DNA of 64,000 bases from Brasenia schreberi. Lineage: Eukaryota; Streptophyta; Magnoliopsida; Nymphaeales; Cabombaceae. The notes beneath the pieces were generated by a model. It saw nothing but the letters and a program-made list of their open reading frames with translations. It was not told the origin of the DNA and did not search any database. Both the position numbers and the translations under genes were made by a program. Where the stretch lies: the NCBI GenBank assembly GCA_036023115.1, contig JAYKKT010000089.1:9341501-9405500 (forward strand), in the 5' to 3' direction. Of the stretch, positions 48,080-59,565 are shown piece by piece (the stretch's first letter is position 1; the number at the start of each line of letters is the position of its first letter).

Positions 48080-48082
<3 letters not shown>
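47375..48082 (+). repeat. 3' LTR of the copia fossil (approximate ends)
   Basis: It is the partner of 43850-44526. Shared blocks include ttaattaaaagaat, gcgatctcaagtaggagag-like (cgatctcaagtaagagag) and the terminal tatcaaagttgtgtc. Confidence 0.6.

Positions 48083-48111
<29 letters not shown>
48081..48111. repeat. (TA)n(CA)n microsatellite
   Basis: A simple repeat abutting the 3' LTR end. Confidence 0.85.
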
Positions 48112-48116
<5 letters not shown>

Positions 48117-48261
48117 AAAGTTTAATATAGTTGAAAATCTCAACTATCTATATTAAGATATAAATGATTAAGTTAAAAGCAAAAGTAAACATTCTTTTTA
48201 CTTATTTGCTTTATTCATATGTGTACCTTTTGCTTTTAAACTCAATTATACCTTTTTTAAA

Positions 48262-48283
48262 ACTTTCAAGGATGAGTAAGAAC

Positions 48284-48336
<53 letters not shown>

Positions 48337-48366
48337 AAAGTCAAACTTTCAAGGATGAGTAAGAAC

Positions 48367-48405
<39 letters not shown>

Positions 48406-48415
48406 AAAGTCAATA
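48262..48415. repeat. Tandem duplication with an embedded (AT)n
   Basis: actttcaaggatgagtaaga at 48262 and again at 48345, each followed by an AT run of different length and then atcaaaagtcaa. Confidence 0.88.
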
Positions 48416-49108
48416 TACTCATGAATGGTTGAACTTAAAAGTAAAAAACTAAAAAGTAAATACCTTTTTTAGAAGTTTACTTTATTCACATGTGTACTTA
48501 TATATAAAATATGCATATAAGATGTGTATTTAATATACTTGCTACTTTATAATATATATATAAATAGAAATTAGTACATATTCCTTAAAAAAATTAAGAT
48601 TTCAACCGTTCCATCAACATTGTAACTTGTACATTTGATTTAGAAGTACAAAAGTATTCAAATACTTTTTCGAGTTTATTGCACATGGTACTTTCTTTCT
48701 TTTTTTTACTTAAATGATCTATGACCAAATGATGGTTGAAACCCGTAAGTATATTTAGGCAAGGATAAATATGCACATGGACTTACCCCTCTCTCTCTCT
48801 CTCACACACACATCAGCCGAATGATAGGACAGGAAAAGCTAGACGATTGAGATGAATAACCGTTCACCGTTGCTGGGTCAATTTTTATATCGAACCAGTT
48901 TATTTAACTAGTAGCCGAGCAGTCCCTGTTCGAGGGAGATCTGTTCAAGTACCGCACATAGTAGGGGTGTTCATCGAACCGCCAGAATCGAGTCAAACTG
49001 GTTTGGTTCGGTTCTAGATGTATGGCGATTCGTTTTGGTTCTAGCAAAAAAACTTGACAGTTCAGTTAACGGTTCTATTGTTGGAACCAAACCGTGAGAA
49101 TCAAATCA

Positions 49109-49111
<3 letters not shown>

Positions 49112-49183
<72 letters not shown>
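49112..49183. repeat. (AT)n microsatellite
   Basis: About 36 AT units inside the MITE-like element. Confidence 0.95.
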
Positions 49184-49187
<4 letters not shown>

Positions 49188-49450
49188 TTATATACATGTA
49201 GATATAAATCTTTATAAGTTTATGAGTTTTATAACAGTATATACACATAAAATGTGAATATATGTATATATAAAGTTTATATACATGTAGATATAAACCT
49301 TTATAAGTTTTTGTACGTGAGTTTTATAACATTATATACACATAAAATGTGAATATATAAAAAAAAGGTTTATATACTTATATGGATTTAAATCTTGACA
49401 AGTTTATAAGTCTATACATGTGAGTTTTATAACCTCGTATACATAACGTA
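49183..49450. repeat. Three tandem ~90-base units
   Basis: Units at about 49183, 49272 and 49364 each begin aaagtttatatac (third copy aaaggtttatatac) and contain gagttttataac and tatacacataaaatg (weaker in the third). Confidence 0.85.
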
Positions 49451-49675
49451 TGGACCGTAGATCCAAATAATTTGATCGCATAATACATTGTATTTAGCAA
49501 AACCCTTAAATAGGTAGAATCATGGTTTGGAACCGAACCAAACCAGCGCTGGTAGTTTGGTTTGGTTCTTGTCATAGCAGGGTTCAGTTTGGTTTTCTAA
49601 AAGTTGGGAACATAAACTAGCGGTTTGATTCGAGGTTGAGGCTAGAACCGAACCAAACAGAGCGGTGAACACCCC

Positions 49676-50160
49676 AGATAGGTTTGGGTGTGACTTTTTC
49701 TACCTAATTTCTTTCGGGGCATAAGGCGAACATTTAAGACCCGAACCGACCTGTACATGCCATGTTCACGATCAACTCAAATGGTTTAAAGATCGGACTA
49801 GACCGATCTAGGAACGAGTTGAACCAGGAGCAGCTGGGTCCATTTATCAGCCGTAACAAATAACGGGCTCCGTTTCTGGAACCCTACGCTCTGCTCTGTC
49901 TTCTTTCTAATATGGCTGCGTTTGATGCGACGGAACTGCGGTGGCCTTTTTGCAATCGTGTCTTTCTCAAATCCATGGTTTCCAAAGGTGTCTTTGAGAC
50001 CAGAATTTCCCGAATCCCAAGCAAACGACAACGGGAATGTGAGGCATGAGGGTTCAAAATTCCCATCCGAAACAAACGGCAGTGGGAATCTGAGAGAGAA
50101 GGGATCAGGGATCAGGGATCAGAAAACACAAAGCCAGTGTATTGCACGAGACGACCGCAG

Positions 50161-50234
<74 letters not shown>

Positions 50235-50640
50235 GTGTTCGTGTTCTTGTACAATTCAAGTCCAATCTTCTCTGTCTTTTCTGTTACATTTCTCTTTGCT
50301 TTTTTTAGGAGAACCAATCTTCTCTCTCTCATTGTTGTATTGTTCTTGGTACAATTGAAATCCAATCTTCTCTTTGCTTTTCTTAGGAGAACCAATCCCT
50401 CCTCTCTCTCACACACACTGGCACACCATCTGAGAAGCCTCCGAATACAAAAACTATAACTCTCTTTTTCCCTCTCTGCGTAAATTCGTCGTAGTGACAT
50501 TTGAAAGACATGAAGCAGAAATAGGTTTTGATTCGATCTACATCACTGCCCATGATCACCACTTTCATTGTACCTAAACTAAAAAGATAAAGGAGGAAGA
50601 CAGAAACAGAGAAGGGGAATCGAGGAACTATCTGGAGTCG
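49676..50640 (+). promoter_or_regulatory. Upstream and leader region of the KH gene
   Basis: It holds two imperfect ~55-base repeats around aattccc..aaacaaacggcagtggga (50006-50095), three copies of gatcagg (50102-50122), a long (CT)n at 50166-50231, and a repeated block ttttaggagaaccaatc (about 50302 and 50381). No separate gene is convincing. Confidence 0.4.
50164..50231. repeat. (CT)n microsatellite
   Basis: About 33 CT units lie some 410 bases upstream of the KH gene start, in its sense strand. Confidence 0.95.
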
Positions 50641-53600
50641 ATGGAGAGATCGAAGGCGAAGAGGTCATACAGCAGCAGCAACACGACTATCAGCGGCACC
50701 AACAACAACTACCCTCATTACTATGACCGTCCGAAGCGACCGTTCAACGGTGGGAGCCATCACGGCCGCCACCGGCCGGCCCCGGTCGTCGACTCTGGCC
50801 TGCCCGTCAATACATGCTTCCGCATCCTATGCCCTGAATCCAGGATGGAGAGCGTTGCCGGGAAGGGCGGCGCCGTCCTCAAGGCGCTCCGGCAGGAGAC
50901 CGGCACGTGGATCGCCGTCCACCAGCTCGTCCCCGGCGACGATGAGCGAGTCATCGAGATCACCGACGTCCGCGGCCGTGAACCCGACGGCGGAATCTCT
51001 TCGTACTCGAAGGCGCAGGACGCGCTTCTCATGATCCACGAGCGGATCCTCAATTGGGACGACGATTCGGCCGCCGGAGCCCCTGGCCGGATTCTGACGC
51101 GTCTCATCGTTCCTCGAAGCCACGTCGGGTGCCTCCTCGGAAAAGCAGGGAAGATTATCGAGCAGATGCGACAGGAGACGAATACTCAAATACGAATTCT
51201 TCCCAGAGATCATCATCTTCCTCGATGCGTCTCGGCTTCAGACGAGCTCGTTCAGGTACTCGTTTCCATATCTCCAATCCAGTTTCGTTTCTTTGCTTCT
51301 TAATCTTGTTTCAGCTTTGCATTCTTGGCAGACGCGTATATTTCCGATTTTCGCTTCGAATTCCCGAGTTCCAGTTCTATGGTGGAATACGTTATCCAGA
51401 AAAGAGGGAATTTGCTGTTTTTTGGGTTTTGTTCCACTTCGCATTAATGTTTGAACGAGTTCCGTTAACTCACGAGCAATGAACTATGAGAATTGTGAGC
51501 ATCCATATTACCCGCGGGATTCTATTCAAGGTGTTGGCCGGTTAGGTTTATTGCCATGCTTAAGGATCATTCTTACCTAGTGAAGTTCTTTGGTAGCTAG
51601 AACGCTTGCTAATGTCTTGTTTCGGGAGTCTCTAAAATGTTGTTTAGTCTACTTATATGTGATGTCTTTATGGATATACCTAATTCAATCTCTGATTGAA
51701 TGGTGACCGTAATAAACACTTTGCTGATGATAGTAATTAGCTTGAAAAAATTTTCTGGTTCGAGAAAGTCTATAGTGTATCTGTGGCGATGTTTTCAGAA
51801 AACATCCTTTTGTTGGTCGTGGTTATTTGTCGACAATGATTTTGCTTACCTTTTCCATGTCATGGATTTTTTCTTAGCCCTCAAAATCGGCAGCTTAGAG
51901 GTCTCTGTATTCTCTTCACCCATAGTGCTTTAGACAAATTAGTAATTTGATTGCATTCGTTCAAGCTTGTACATCATAATCTTTCCATGCCATCATCACA
52001 TTTTATACGCAGGTAGCAGGTGATGAAAATGCTGTAAAGAAAGCTGTTGCAATCATTTCATCGCGCTTGAAAGAGAATCCTTTCCGTGATCGTGGTGCAT
52101 TTCATGGTAGATTGCATTCACCTGAACAACAATTCTTTCCTGAAGATGATTTCACATCCTACTTGAACACTGGTTCAATACGAGGACCGCAAGATGGGCT
52201 TGCTGCGGGAATGAGAAATTCTGGATATTCTGTACGGTCATCTGGATATGGAAAATATGACACTGATGCCAATCATATTGCTGATCACTTGGAACCATTT
52301 TCCAGTGAAGAGATAACTTTCCGAATATTATGTCCATGTGACAGAGTTGATAGGATTATTGGAGAGGATCATGGTCTACTTGCTTTGCTTCGTGATGAGG
52401 TCGGTGTGAATGTCAAGGTTGCTGATCCGGTACAAGGATGTGATGAGCGGATAATCACCATTACATCAGAAGAGGTACTGTATCTGTATGTTCCAAAGCA
52501 CAAAAGTTGTTCAGACTCGTCTGCTTGTTTTACCATGTGACTTTGGTCCTATCAACCCTACAAGAAGTTCCACCGTTTATTTAATTCAGTGTGTTGCAAT
52601 TTCTGGAACAAGTTGTGGAAAAACATCCTACGGAGTTATCTAAATCTCATGAGAACAGGAAATGACTTGTAATCTAGATTAGCATCATTTAAAACCTAAT
52701 TATGCTGATGTTTAGAGTCAAAAACTATACATCAGTAGAATTATTCAATTGGTAATTATCCATTGGCATATTTGCATGCCTGTCCTATGCACACATTCTT
52801 TAGGTAATTTTGGGAGTCATTCTCGAATTTGAAAGAAGAGTGAAATGTCATTATCCCCATACTCATTTGTGAAGGTTAAACTTATTACTTCTTATAGAAA
52901 GTAAGTAATTGACGATAATTAGTTGCTTTTTCTCTCAGCTGTTAATTATACACTGCCATAAGTATAACCTTCCACTTTTGTCTGTATGTGCTTTTACTTG
53001 CACTGGGAGGCCTCAAAAGTGCTGGAAAGGAACAGTAAACTGTGGTTCTGTTTGAGTTAAAGGCTAATATAAGACATGTGAGAGCCTAAGGCTAACATAA
53101 CACAAGAGAGAGGCTAATGATGCAGAATCTATGTAGCCACCTGACTTAGTGTGGGTAATGCTTGACTTTTTATTTTGGTTTTGTTGTGATGTGGGCTTTC
53201 AATGAGGTGGTGAGTTTTGGTTATGTTTTCGAAGAACTAACTAGAAAGGAACAGACTGTGAAATACTTTAGGAGTTTTGGTTATCCACTCTCTAAGAAAA
53301 TTGCATATGCGAGGTTGCATTAAATATATGTGAGGAAATATTTTAGCTGGGTAATTTCCTTTGTTTGCTCGGTTCCGCATCATGCATGATTCCCTGAATT
53401 TTCTTTGTAAGTCTATGCCTTGACTTTAATTGAATAATGTGTTCAGATGGTTTGACTTTTGCTGATTTTCAAACATTGCTAATGGAATAACTTCTCATGA
53501 GTATTGTTGCTCTGGCTTCCATTTACCCTTTCAGATGATGGTTCAGCTTTTGCTGAAATTAGAATTGCTAATGAAATAGCTTCATCATGATGACAGTTCT

Positions 53601-55348
53601 TGTCCTTGGCAGCCCCAGGCGCTTGAAGTTGACTACTAATAGCTACTTCACATGCTAATTTCATTTGAAATAAAGAGCCAGCTACTGAGCTTTAAAATGA
53701 TTTCAACTTTATGTACTTTATGAAATTTATGTGATCTTATTTACCGTCACTATATGCTGAAAAAAAATGAACGGAGAACTTGACGTTTATATATGCATAA
53801 GATGTGCACGGAGTTTCTTGTTTAATGAATGTGCTTCCATATAACTGATGTGTATCTATCTTTTAACATTTACTGCATGTTCAGAGTAAGCACTTACCGT
53901 TTGTGGGTGGCTTTGGGTTTTACCTCAGAAAACAGGAAGTCAGTTTACTAAGTTTCACTGCCAAATTGATAAAACTGGATAGATTTTATGGTAGAAACCT
54001 GTGAACAAATTGCAGAAATGTTTGCAGGAACCGTCTGTCCTAAATTAACTGGACCTTTTTCTTTTTGTACAACAAATTAGAGCCGACAATGTAGAGCTAT
54101 AAGTTCTTTCAATTGCATTCTTTGCACGTGCATCTTGAAGACCGTTGGTGTATGATTCTACATGAGATAGTAGCTTTAAATGCTTGCTGTTTCTTAATGT
54201 TCTGTTCATTCACGTTTTCTTGGTTTTAACAGGATCAAGATGACGTCCTTTTCCCAGCTCAGGAAGCTTTGTTACACATACAGACCCACATTGTTGATGT
54301 TGTCCCTGATAAGGAAAATATTGTGAAGACAAGGTTGCTTATTCCATCTATTGAAATTGAACATTTAGGTGAAAGGGATGTTTTCCTTGCTGAAATGTGC
54401 CGTTCAAGTAATGCTGAGATACGACTTTTACCTACAGATAGACAACCATTGTTTATGTCCAGTTCTGATGAGCTTGTTCAGGTTAGTGTTTTCTCCTTTC
54501 CATAGCTGCTACACATGTTTTTTGTGACCTAGACTGAATGGTTGAAGACAAAATCATATATATTCAGATTGTAGGTGAGATAAGGGCAGCCCGTCAAGCT
54601 CTTCTTCATCTGACAGACAGGCTGCGAAGTTACTTCTTCGGTGATAATTTGTCCTCAAGAGAGCCTTCATGCATACCTGTAGATGGCCATGTTGGTAACA
54701 TGGGTGGAATGGAGCCTAATTCTCCGTTTCGAAGCTCATTGCCTGGTGATGGTAATGAGGAAACTGATCCTCCACCAGTGTCTGTTCAGAGCTTGCAGGC
54801 TGCAACAATTCCATGGGCAGCAAAGGTAACAATGTTATTCTTGGATGTTACTTGTGAAGACTGCAATGCTGTTTTGTTCCTGACCTCAATGAAAAAGGCT
54901 CTAAATTCCTGACATCTGAAGTATGCTTGGGGTAACTTTATGCTGACTTTTCCTGTGTAGCAATTCTCCTTTTGCTATTTCCTTAGGGCTCACTGAAACA
55001 GGGGATCTTCTCGTGACTGGGTTTAGCCTATCTTGCATCTAAGTACTTCTCATGTCTTATTCTGGTTTTGGCGTGGCTCTGTGCTTTGCTTAAGTGGTGC
55101 TTTGATTTCCCCCCTTGCATTTTATGCTTTATAATTTGGTAGTCTATCTGTAAACTCTGGACACAAAAAATTGTAGTTGTCCAAGATGTGAAGACTAAAT
55201 TGGCATTTCTTTTTATTAAAATCAATAGAATTACCATCTCAATTGCTTCCAGATTGACATCTCAACAAAACAAAAAAGAAAAAACAGTTGTTTTGCAAAG
55301 TTTATTGAGTTTAGAGCCTCTCTCTCTGTGATATACATAGGCACATAC

Positions 55349-55408
<60 letters not shown>

Positions 55409-58274
55409 GTATGTAATTGTGTATGTATATGAGTTGCAAAGGTTGAATATGACCAATCACAGAAAATACACTGCATGCAATGAATACATGCAAAAGAATT
55501 ACCTTAACCTTAACCAAGCCTTCCCCACACTAGGTGGTGTTGGCCAGGGGATGCAACATGAGGACTACTTAGGATGTCATCCATCTTAGCCCGTGTTTGT
55601 CAACTCAATAATAAATTTTGGATTTCATGGACCTGTACCAGCTAAATGTTTCAGTTCGTTCCACTATTTCTCTGTTTATCTTTGTTGGGTACTTTGGGGT
55701 TTTGTTGTTTCTCCTTGTTATGGCAGTCTAATCGTACTTTGGGATTACAACCCATGATGGCTATGTCAACGCTTTAAAGGCATGTTCTAATATTCATTCT
55801 GAAAAATATCAACAAGATGTAAGCTGCGACTGTTCCAAGGCACAAAACCTCAACAAGGTCTGGATAAAAACTTATATAGATCTTCATGGAAGTCAAGTCC
55901 CTCATAATAGATAGTGAATCCTTTGAGTGTCTTATGGACTTTGATCTAATGAGGCAGTTTTGAAAACTTAAACGAGATGTAAGCTGTGACTGTTTTAGGG
56001 AAAGTAGTCTTAGGTGCAATTTATATGGGTTACTGTGGAAGTCCAAACACCTATAATAAATATTGAACCCTTTGTGGGTTACAGTGGAAGCAATTTAACA
56101 CAATGGATGTGATGCTTCGAAAGTACCTAAACTAGAACTTGCTCTATGTTTGTTATTTAGTGTCTAAATGGGAATGATGCTTAACATTCTCCAACTAGAA
56201 TTTGCTCTTTGTTGTTTTTCTTACACCCGTGGAGAGGACTAAGAGGCAAAAAGATAACCCAGAACCAATTATTACTGAGGTATATAATATATTGTGAATG
56301 TGGGAAGATCAGCTGAATAGCAAGCGGCAATGACTTTGTGTAGCATTGCTAGTACAAGAATTCAATGTATGCACACTATGAACTATGAAATAAACAACTA
56401 ACAAACATATACTCGAATGTTGCGGCATGCGCATCTCTTTTATATTTGTTATGACTTTGTTGGTTGTAACTGAAGGTGCCTTCAGTGCGTACCAGCTGTC
56501 ATATACCACCATAGCAATGAATGCCAGTATAATGAGAATATTCTGATTCTGATCTCCTTTCGGTCTTAGTATACAATGTATTCACATCCGTGGTATATTT
56601 TCCTATTACATCACCTTGTGTTCTAGAGTATAGAACACTGAAATTTATAATTTGTGAGGAACAGAAGTCACATTAAGATTTGCCCATTCCAGGTTCTTTT
56701 ATTTAATTTTCGTGATCATGTCTATGCTTCTTTGGTGACCATTTTCTTCCAATTCCTTCTTTTTATCGTTATGTGGTTGATATTTGGTTGCATATCCTCC
56801 TTTGCCGTGAGGTTTCTTTCTAACAGGACCTTAAAACTGATGGATTTTCTTCCGAGTTTCGCATAAGTGCACACTTGGTTCTTCCATTAGTAGCATCTAG
56901 TATTGTTATATTTGCTGTTTTTTTTTCGCCAGTTCCTCATGAATTATGTCTTCAACAGCTCGTCCATGAATTCTCTTTGCAAACAAAAGTTGGTTCCCGC
57001 TTTTGTCATCCTCAAAAAAGTTGTATTATTTGCCCCAATAAGCTTGTGATTTCATCTCACAGAACTAACATTCTAAAACCACAACATGCTGCCAATGTAT
57101 CATGGCATGGTTTCAAGCTGTCATCTCGACCATGAAGATGCAACCTTTGCATTTCTTGACTTACCCTCAAGATTACAAAACAATGGTAGAGCCTTTACAA
57201 ATCTAAATGCTTGGGCTTAGGTCATCTCCAGGAGCAGATATCAAATCTAAGATAGATCTGTGATTTGGAGCTAACTAATTGGTTCGGCTTGGCTCCTTTT
57301 TGTATAATTATTTCGTCTATGAATTGTTCAGTGGATCTTTTGACGGGTTTACACATTCAACTTACCTAATTCATGTTTCATGGTACTTGATAACAGACAT
57401 TGTGAACATGGAAGGATAATTAGATTATTTCTATTATTTTTCAATCCTAAAACTGTCTCGAGAAATTGACTTGGTGCAATGTAGGATGTAAGAGGGGATG
57501 CTTGTAGAACATTGGCTCCAGAAGAAAACAGTGCTCATGAAGAGATTCCAAGTGCAGTGCCAAGTGCACTCGAAAGGTATATTTACCTTAATGTTCCTCG
57601 TATTCTCTTATCCCTCATATTCCTTTTGTTTGCCACGTATCAGTCAATGTTTGCGTCACACATAGTGATGCCATCAATCTCATATTCTTTTCCTGCAACT
57701 TTAGATTTTCTGTGGGAATAGTCACCCGAACAACTGTGGAAGTTGCCATCTCTGAACATGCCGCCACAGCCTTGACGAGATCAAAAAACAAGCTGATGCA
57801 GATTAGCGAGGTTGTGTCCTTACAATTCAGATATTATTTATCTAACAATAAATTGTAACAGTAATATTTATCACATGCATTTGAATTGCAGATATCCGGT
57901 GCAAAAGTTGAGCTTGTACCAAATATCTCTGGATTGATAGAAAACATGATCAAGATATCTGGTACTCCTGAACAGGCCGAGAAAGCTCAGAATCTTCTGC
58001 AAGGTTTCATATTAAGCAGTGAGTATTCCCAAGTTTGTCATTCTTTTTTGAAAGGCTACCTAGGGTTAAGCAGACCCCTGTGAGATGCACATTTGGGTAT
58101 TGAACTCCTGAGCTGCTGTCATCGAGCGAACCCCCTTTGTCATTGAGCTAGTATTCATTTCTCTATGCAGCTGGATGGTTATGTTTGATTCTCTTATTTC
58201 ACTGCCCAATTGCTACTCTCCTCTTTTTTGCAGTTGAACAAGATGACACTCCCGGTGAGCCGCAACCCTCTTGA
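50641..58274 (+). CDS. Multi-KH-domain RNA-binding protein (HEN4-like)
   Basis: This is a plant RNA-binding protein of the poly(C)-binding/HEN4-related type, acting on RNA processing in the nucleus by family inference. Eight exons in phase are 50641-51255, 52013-52474, 54233-54481, 54568-54825, 57485-57576, 57705-57810, 57892-58018 and 58234-58274. They give 649 residues. KH1 (56-137) has GKGG at 74-77. KH2 (151-225) has GKAG at 167-170. KH3 (305-385) has GEDH. KH4 (390-465) has GERD. KH5 (about 565-637) has no GXXG but keeps ISGAKVEL and SGTPEQAEKAQNLLQGFILS. Thus only KH1 and KH2 keep a standard RNA-gripping loop. The Ser/Asn/His-rich N-terminus is probably disordered. The start is the first ATG after the CT-rich leader. 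Exon 1 is GC-rich and later exons are AT-rich. Confidence 0.9.
53000..53185 (+). mobile_element. RTE LINE 3' end, old, in a KH intron
   Basis: cctcaaaagtgctggaaagg, atgcagaatctatgtagcca, cttagtgtgggtaatgcttg and a T/G-rich end follow the RTE 3' sequence with many changes. Its agtgtggg variant matches the tail of the 5S-derived repeat at 55513 better than the main local RTE does. Confidence 0.6.
55350..55415. repeat. (AT)n(GTAT)n microsatellite in a KH intron
   Basis: About 22 AT units are followed by atgt repeats. Confidence 0.93.
55513..55592 (-). repeat. 5S rRNA-derived repeat with LINE-like tail, copy C
   Basis: The plus strand shows aaccaagccttccccacact, aggtggtgttggcc (RTE-like 3' end reversed), directly joined to aggggatgcaacatgaggac, tacttaggatgtcatccatc (antisense 5S rRNA 3' part, about 45 bases). 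The 5S part is 5'-truncated. It lies in KH intron 4. Confidence 0.65.
55780..56085. repeat. Diverged direct repeat of ~160 bases
   Basis: agatgtaagctgcgactgtt (55815) and agatgtaagctgtgactgtt (55975) begin two similar blocks that continue with tggaagtc and gaaccctttg-like ends. Confidence 0.75.
56090..57480. other. KH intron 4, remainder
   Basis: Nothing recognisable was found. The whole intron (54826-57484) is 2.7 kb. Confidence 0.35.
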
Positions 58275-58985
58275 CCATAGGAAAGAATTCTAGTTGCTTT
58301 TGCTGTAAATGCCCTCACAGATGGGCTTTGTTTGTCGTCTGCCCAATTGACATTTTTTTTGGTAGAGTTTAATTTTCTGATGTATATACGAAACCTTGGT
58401 TAACTACCATACTGACAAAGGTTTACAACGGCAATTTATTAGCATCTAATTTCTCGGGAGCTATGGAAAATTCTTTGTCGGGGTTAACATGAACAAGATC
58501 TGTTAAAAAACAAATGAAATAAGACAAAGAAAGTTGCATATATAATAGGAATTATACATATAAAAAGTGCAAAGAAATATCTGTGTGGGCTCTTTCTGAC
58601 TGGGGATGGTAAGAGATTGAAGGGGTTGTCAAGAAGAGAAATGTTTCGCTCTACAGCGCATGCGCGCACACACACACACATATATAATCCTACCCGTCCA
58701 ATCACACTTGACATGCGATCAGTAGTCCAACGTTGATCAAAGCGTCAGTGCCTATATGAGAAGGCGAGAACACCTTGACAGGATTGGTAACAGTTGGTAA
58801 AGGGGCACACAAATTCCGGACTGTAAAGCAAGCAGAGTTACCAATCAGTAACGTCCTGTAGTACATGAGAATAACAAAACGTACATTACTTTTTGCGCAG
58901 TTTCTTGTATAAATGATATATACAAGGAAATACAACACGAAGGATATCCTCTATTACAGAGGCGCAGAACTTAACTATTCTTTAC
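58275..58985. other. Intergenic between the KH and beta-amylase genes
   Basis: The first part is the KH 3' region. A short CA run lies at 58667-58680. No gene is seen. Confidence 0.35.
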
Positions 58986-58989
58986 CCAG

Positions 58990-59048
58990 ATCAAAGCCAA
59001 GCCTTTCCCACACTAAGTGAGATTGGCTGCAGGGATTCTTAGTCGTCA
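58990..59048 (-). mobile_element. RTE-like tail fragment, variant type
   Basis: aagcctttcccacactaagt followed by gagattggctgcagggattc is intermediate between the main RTE tail and the tail on the 5S-derived repeats. Confidence 0.5.
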
Positions 59049-59078
59049 TTGAGCTTGATCGCGTGTATATTAACAAGG

Positions 59079-59081
<3 letters not shown>

Positions 59082-59132
<51 letters not shown>
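59082..59132. repeat. (CT)n microsatellite
   Basis: About 25 CT units. Confidence 0.95.
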
Positions 59133-59135
<3 letters not shown>

Positions 59136-59177
59136 GTTGATTTGTAATTAATGTATATTAGCACCAGCATTAATAGA

Positions 59178-59323
59178 GCATTAGCTCACCTGACAGGGCG
59201 CCGACTCACAAGAAGCAGACTGTGGGTTCAAATCCCAGGGCATGCACACGTTAGTTAGACCTCCCGGTAACCGGAAAAAGAAAAAGAAAATCAACTGCAA
59301 GCATCAAAGCGTTTATCTCAGTG
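59178..59323 (+). mobile_element. tRNA-type SINE with canonical boxes
   Basis: This is the best-kept SINE of the family here. It has an A box (ttagctcacctgac), a canonical B box (ggttcaaatcc) and an A-rich region. Exact 14-base flanks ccagcattaataga are at 59164-59177 and 59324-59337. Confidence 0.85.
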
Positions 59324-59565
59324 CCAGCATTAATAGACATCAATTTAAATCAACATGGATGTAACCCTGGATGATGATGAATCATACCCAAAAAATTTAT
59401 TATGCACATACATATAGAACAGTAAGAAGTCCAAGTAACAATGACAAGAATCAGTTCTCGAACGGTTGGCAAACACGTATCCGAACCTGATTGAAATGAT
59501 CAAGGGATGTGTAAGGAGATATACAAATATGCAAATGTTACATGGCTTGGACATGCATCAGCAAG

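Larger units (their letters stand above)
43850..48082 (+). mobile_element. Degenerate Ty1/copia LTR retrotransposon without gag
   Basis: Two similar ~670-base segments at 43850-44526 and 47375-48082 (both with tatatttaag.gat near the start and tatcaaagtt.tgtctttmaca near the end) are the LTRs. Between them lie scattered pol pieces in copia order: integrase ITFIDDYYRYMYFVE (about 44625) and SDRGGECSSNDYF (about 44740); reverse transcriptase SCKWVFNK, YFDTYLPIARIT and YVHDILIVSNNM (about 45950); RNase H pieces to about 46800. Gag and protease are missing, the catalytic YVDD reads YVHD, and stops are frequent. The LTRs are visibly diverged, so the insertion is old. Confidence 0.8.
48963..49675. 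mobile_element. MITE-like element with GGGGTGTTC inverted termini
   Basis: The left end ggggtgttcatcgaaccg and the right end cggtgaacacccc are inverted repeats. Subterminal ggtttggttcggttctag on the left is mirrored by ctagaaccgaaccaaac on the right. There is no open frame. The interior has expanded into an AT microsatellite and three tandem ~90-base units. The target duplication is unclear. Confidence 0.65.

Noticed and set aside
49798..50075. Minus-strand open frames upstream of the KH gene
   Set aside because: They overlap imperfect repeats and resemble no protein I know.
50723..51482. Other-frame open frames in KH exon 1 (+ and -)
   Set aside because: They are a by-product of high GC content; only the annotated frame has KH motifs and correct splice phases.
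59178..59323. A tRNA gene, because of the ggttcaaatcc box
   Set aside because: No acceptor or anticodon stem folds around it, and target duplications and an A-rich end identify a SINE.
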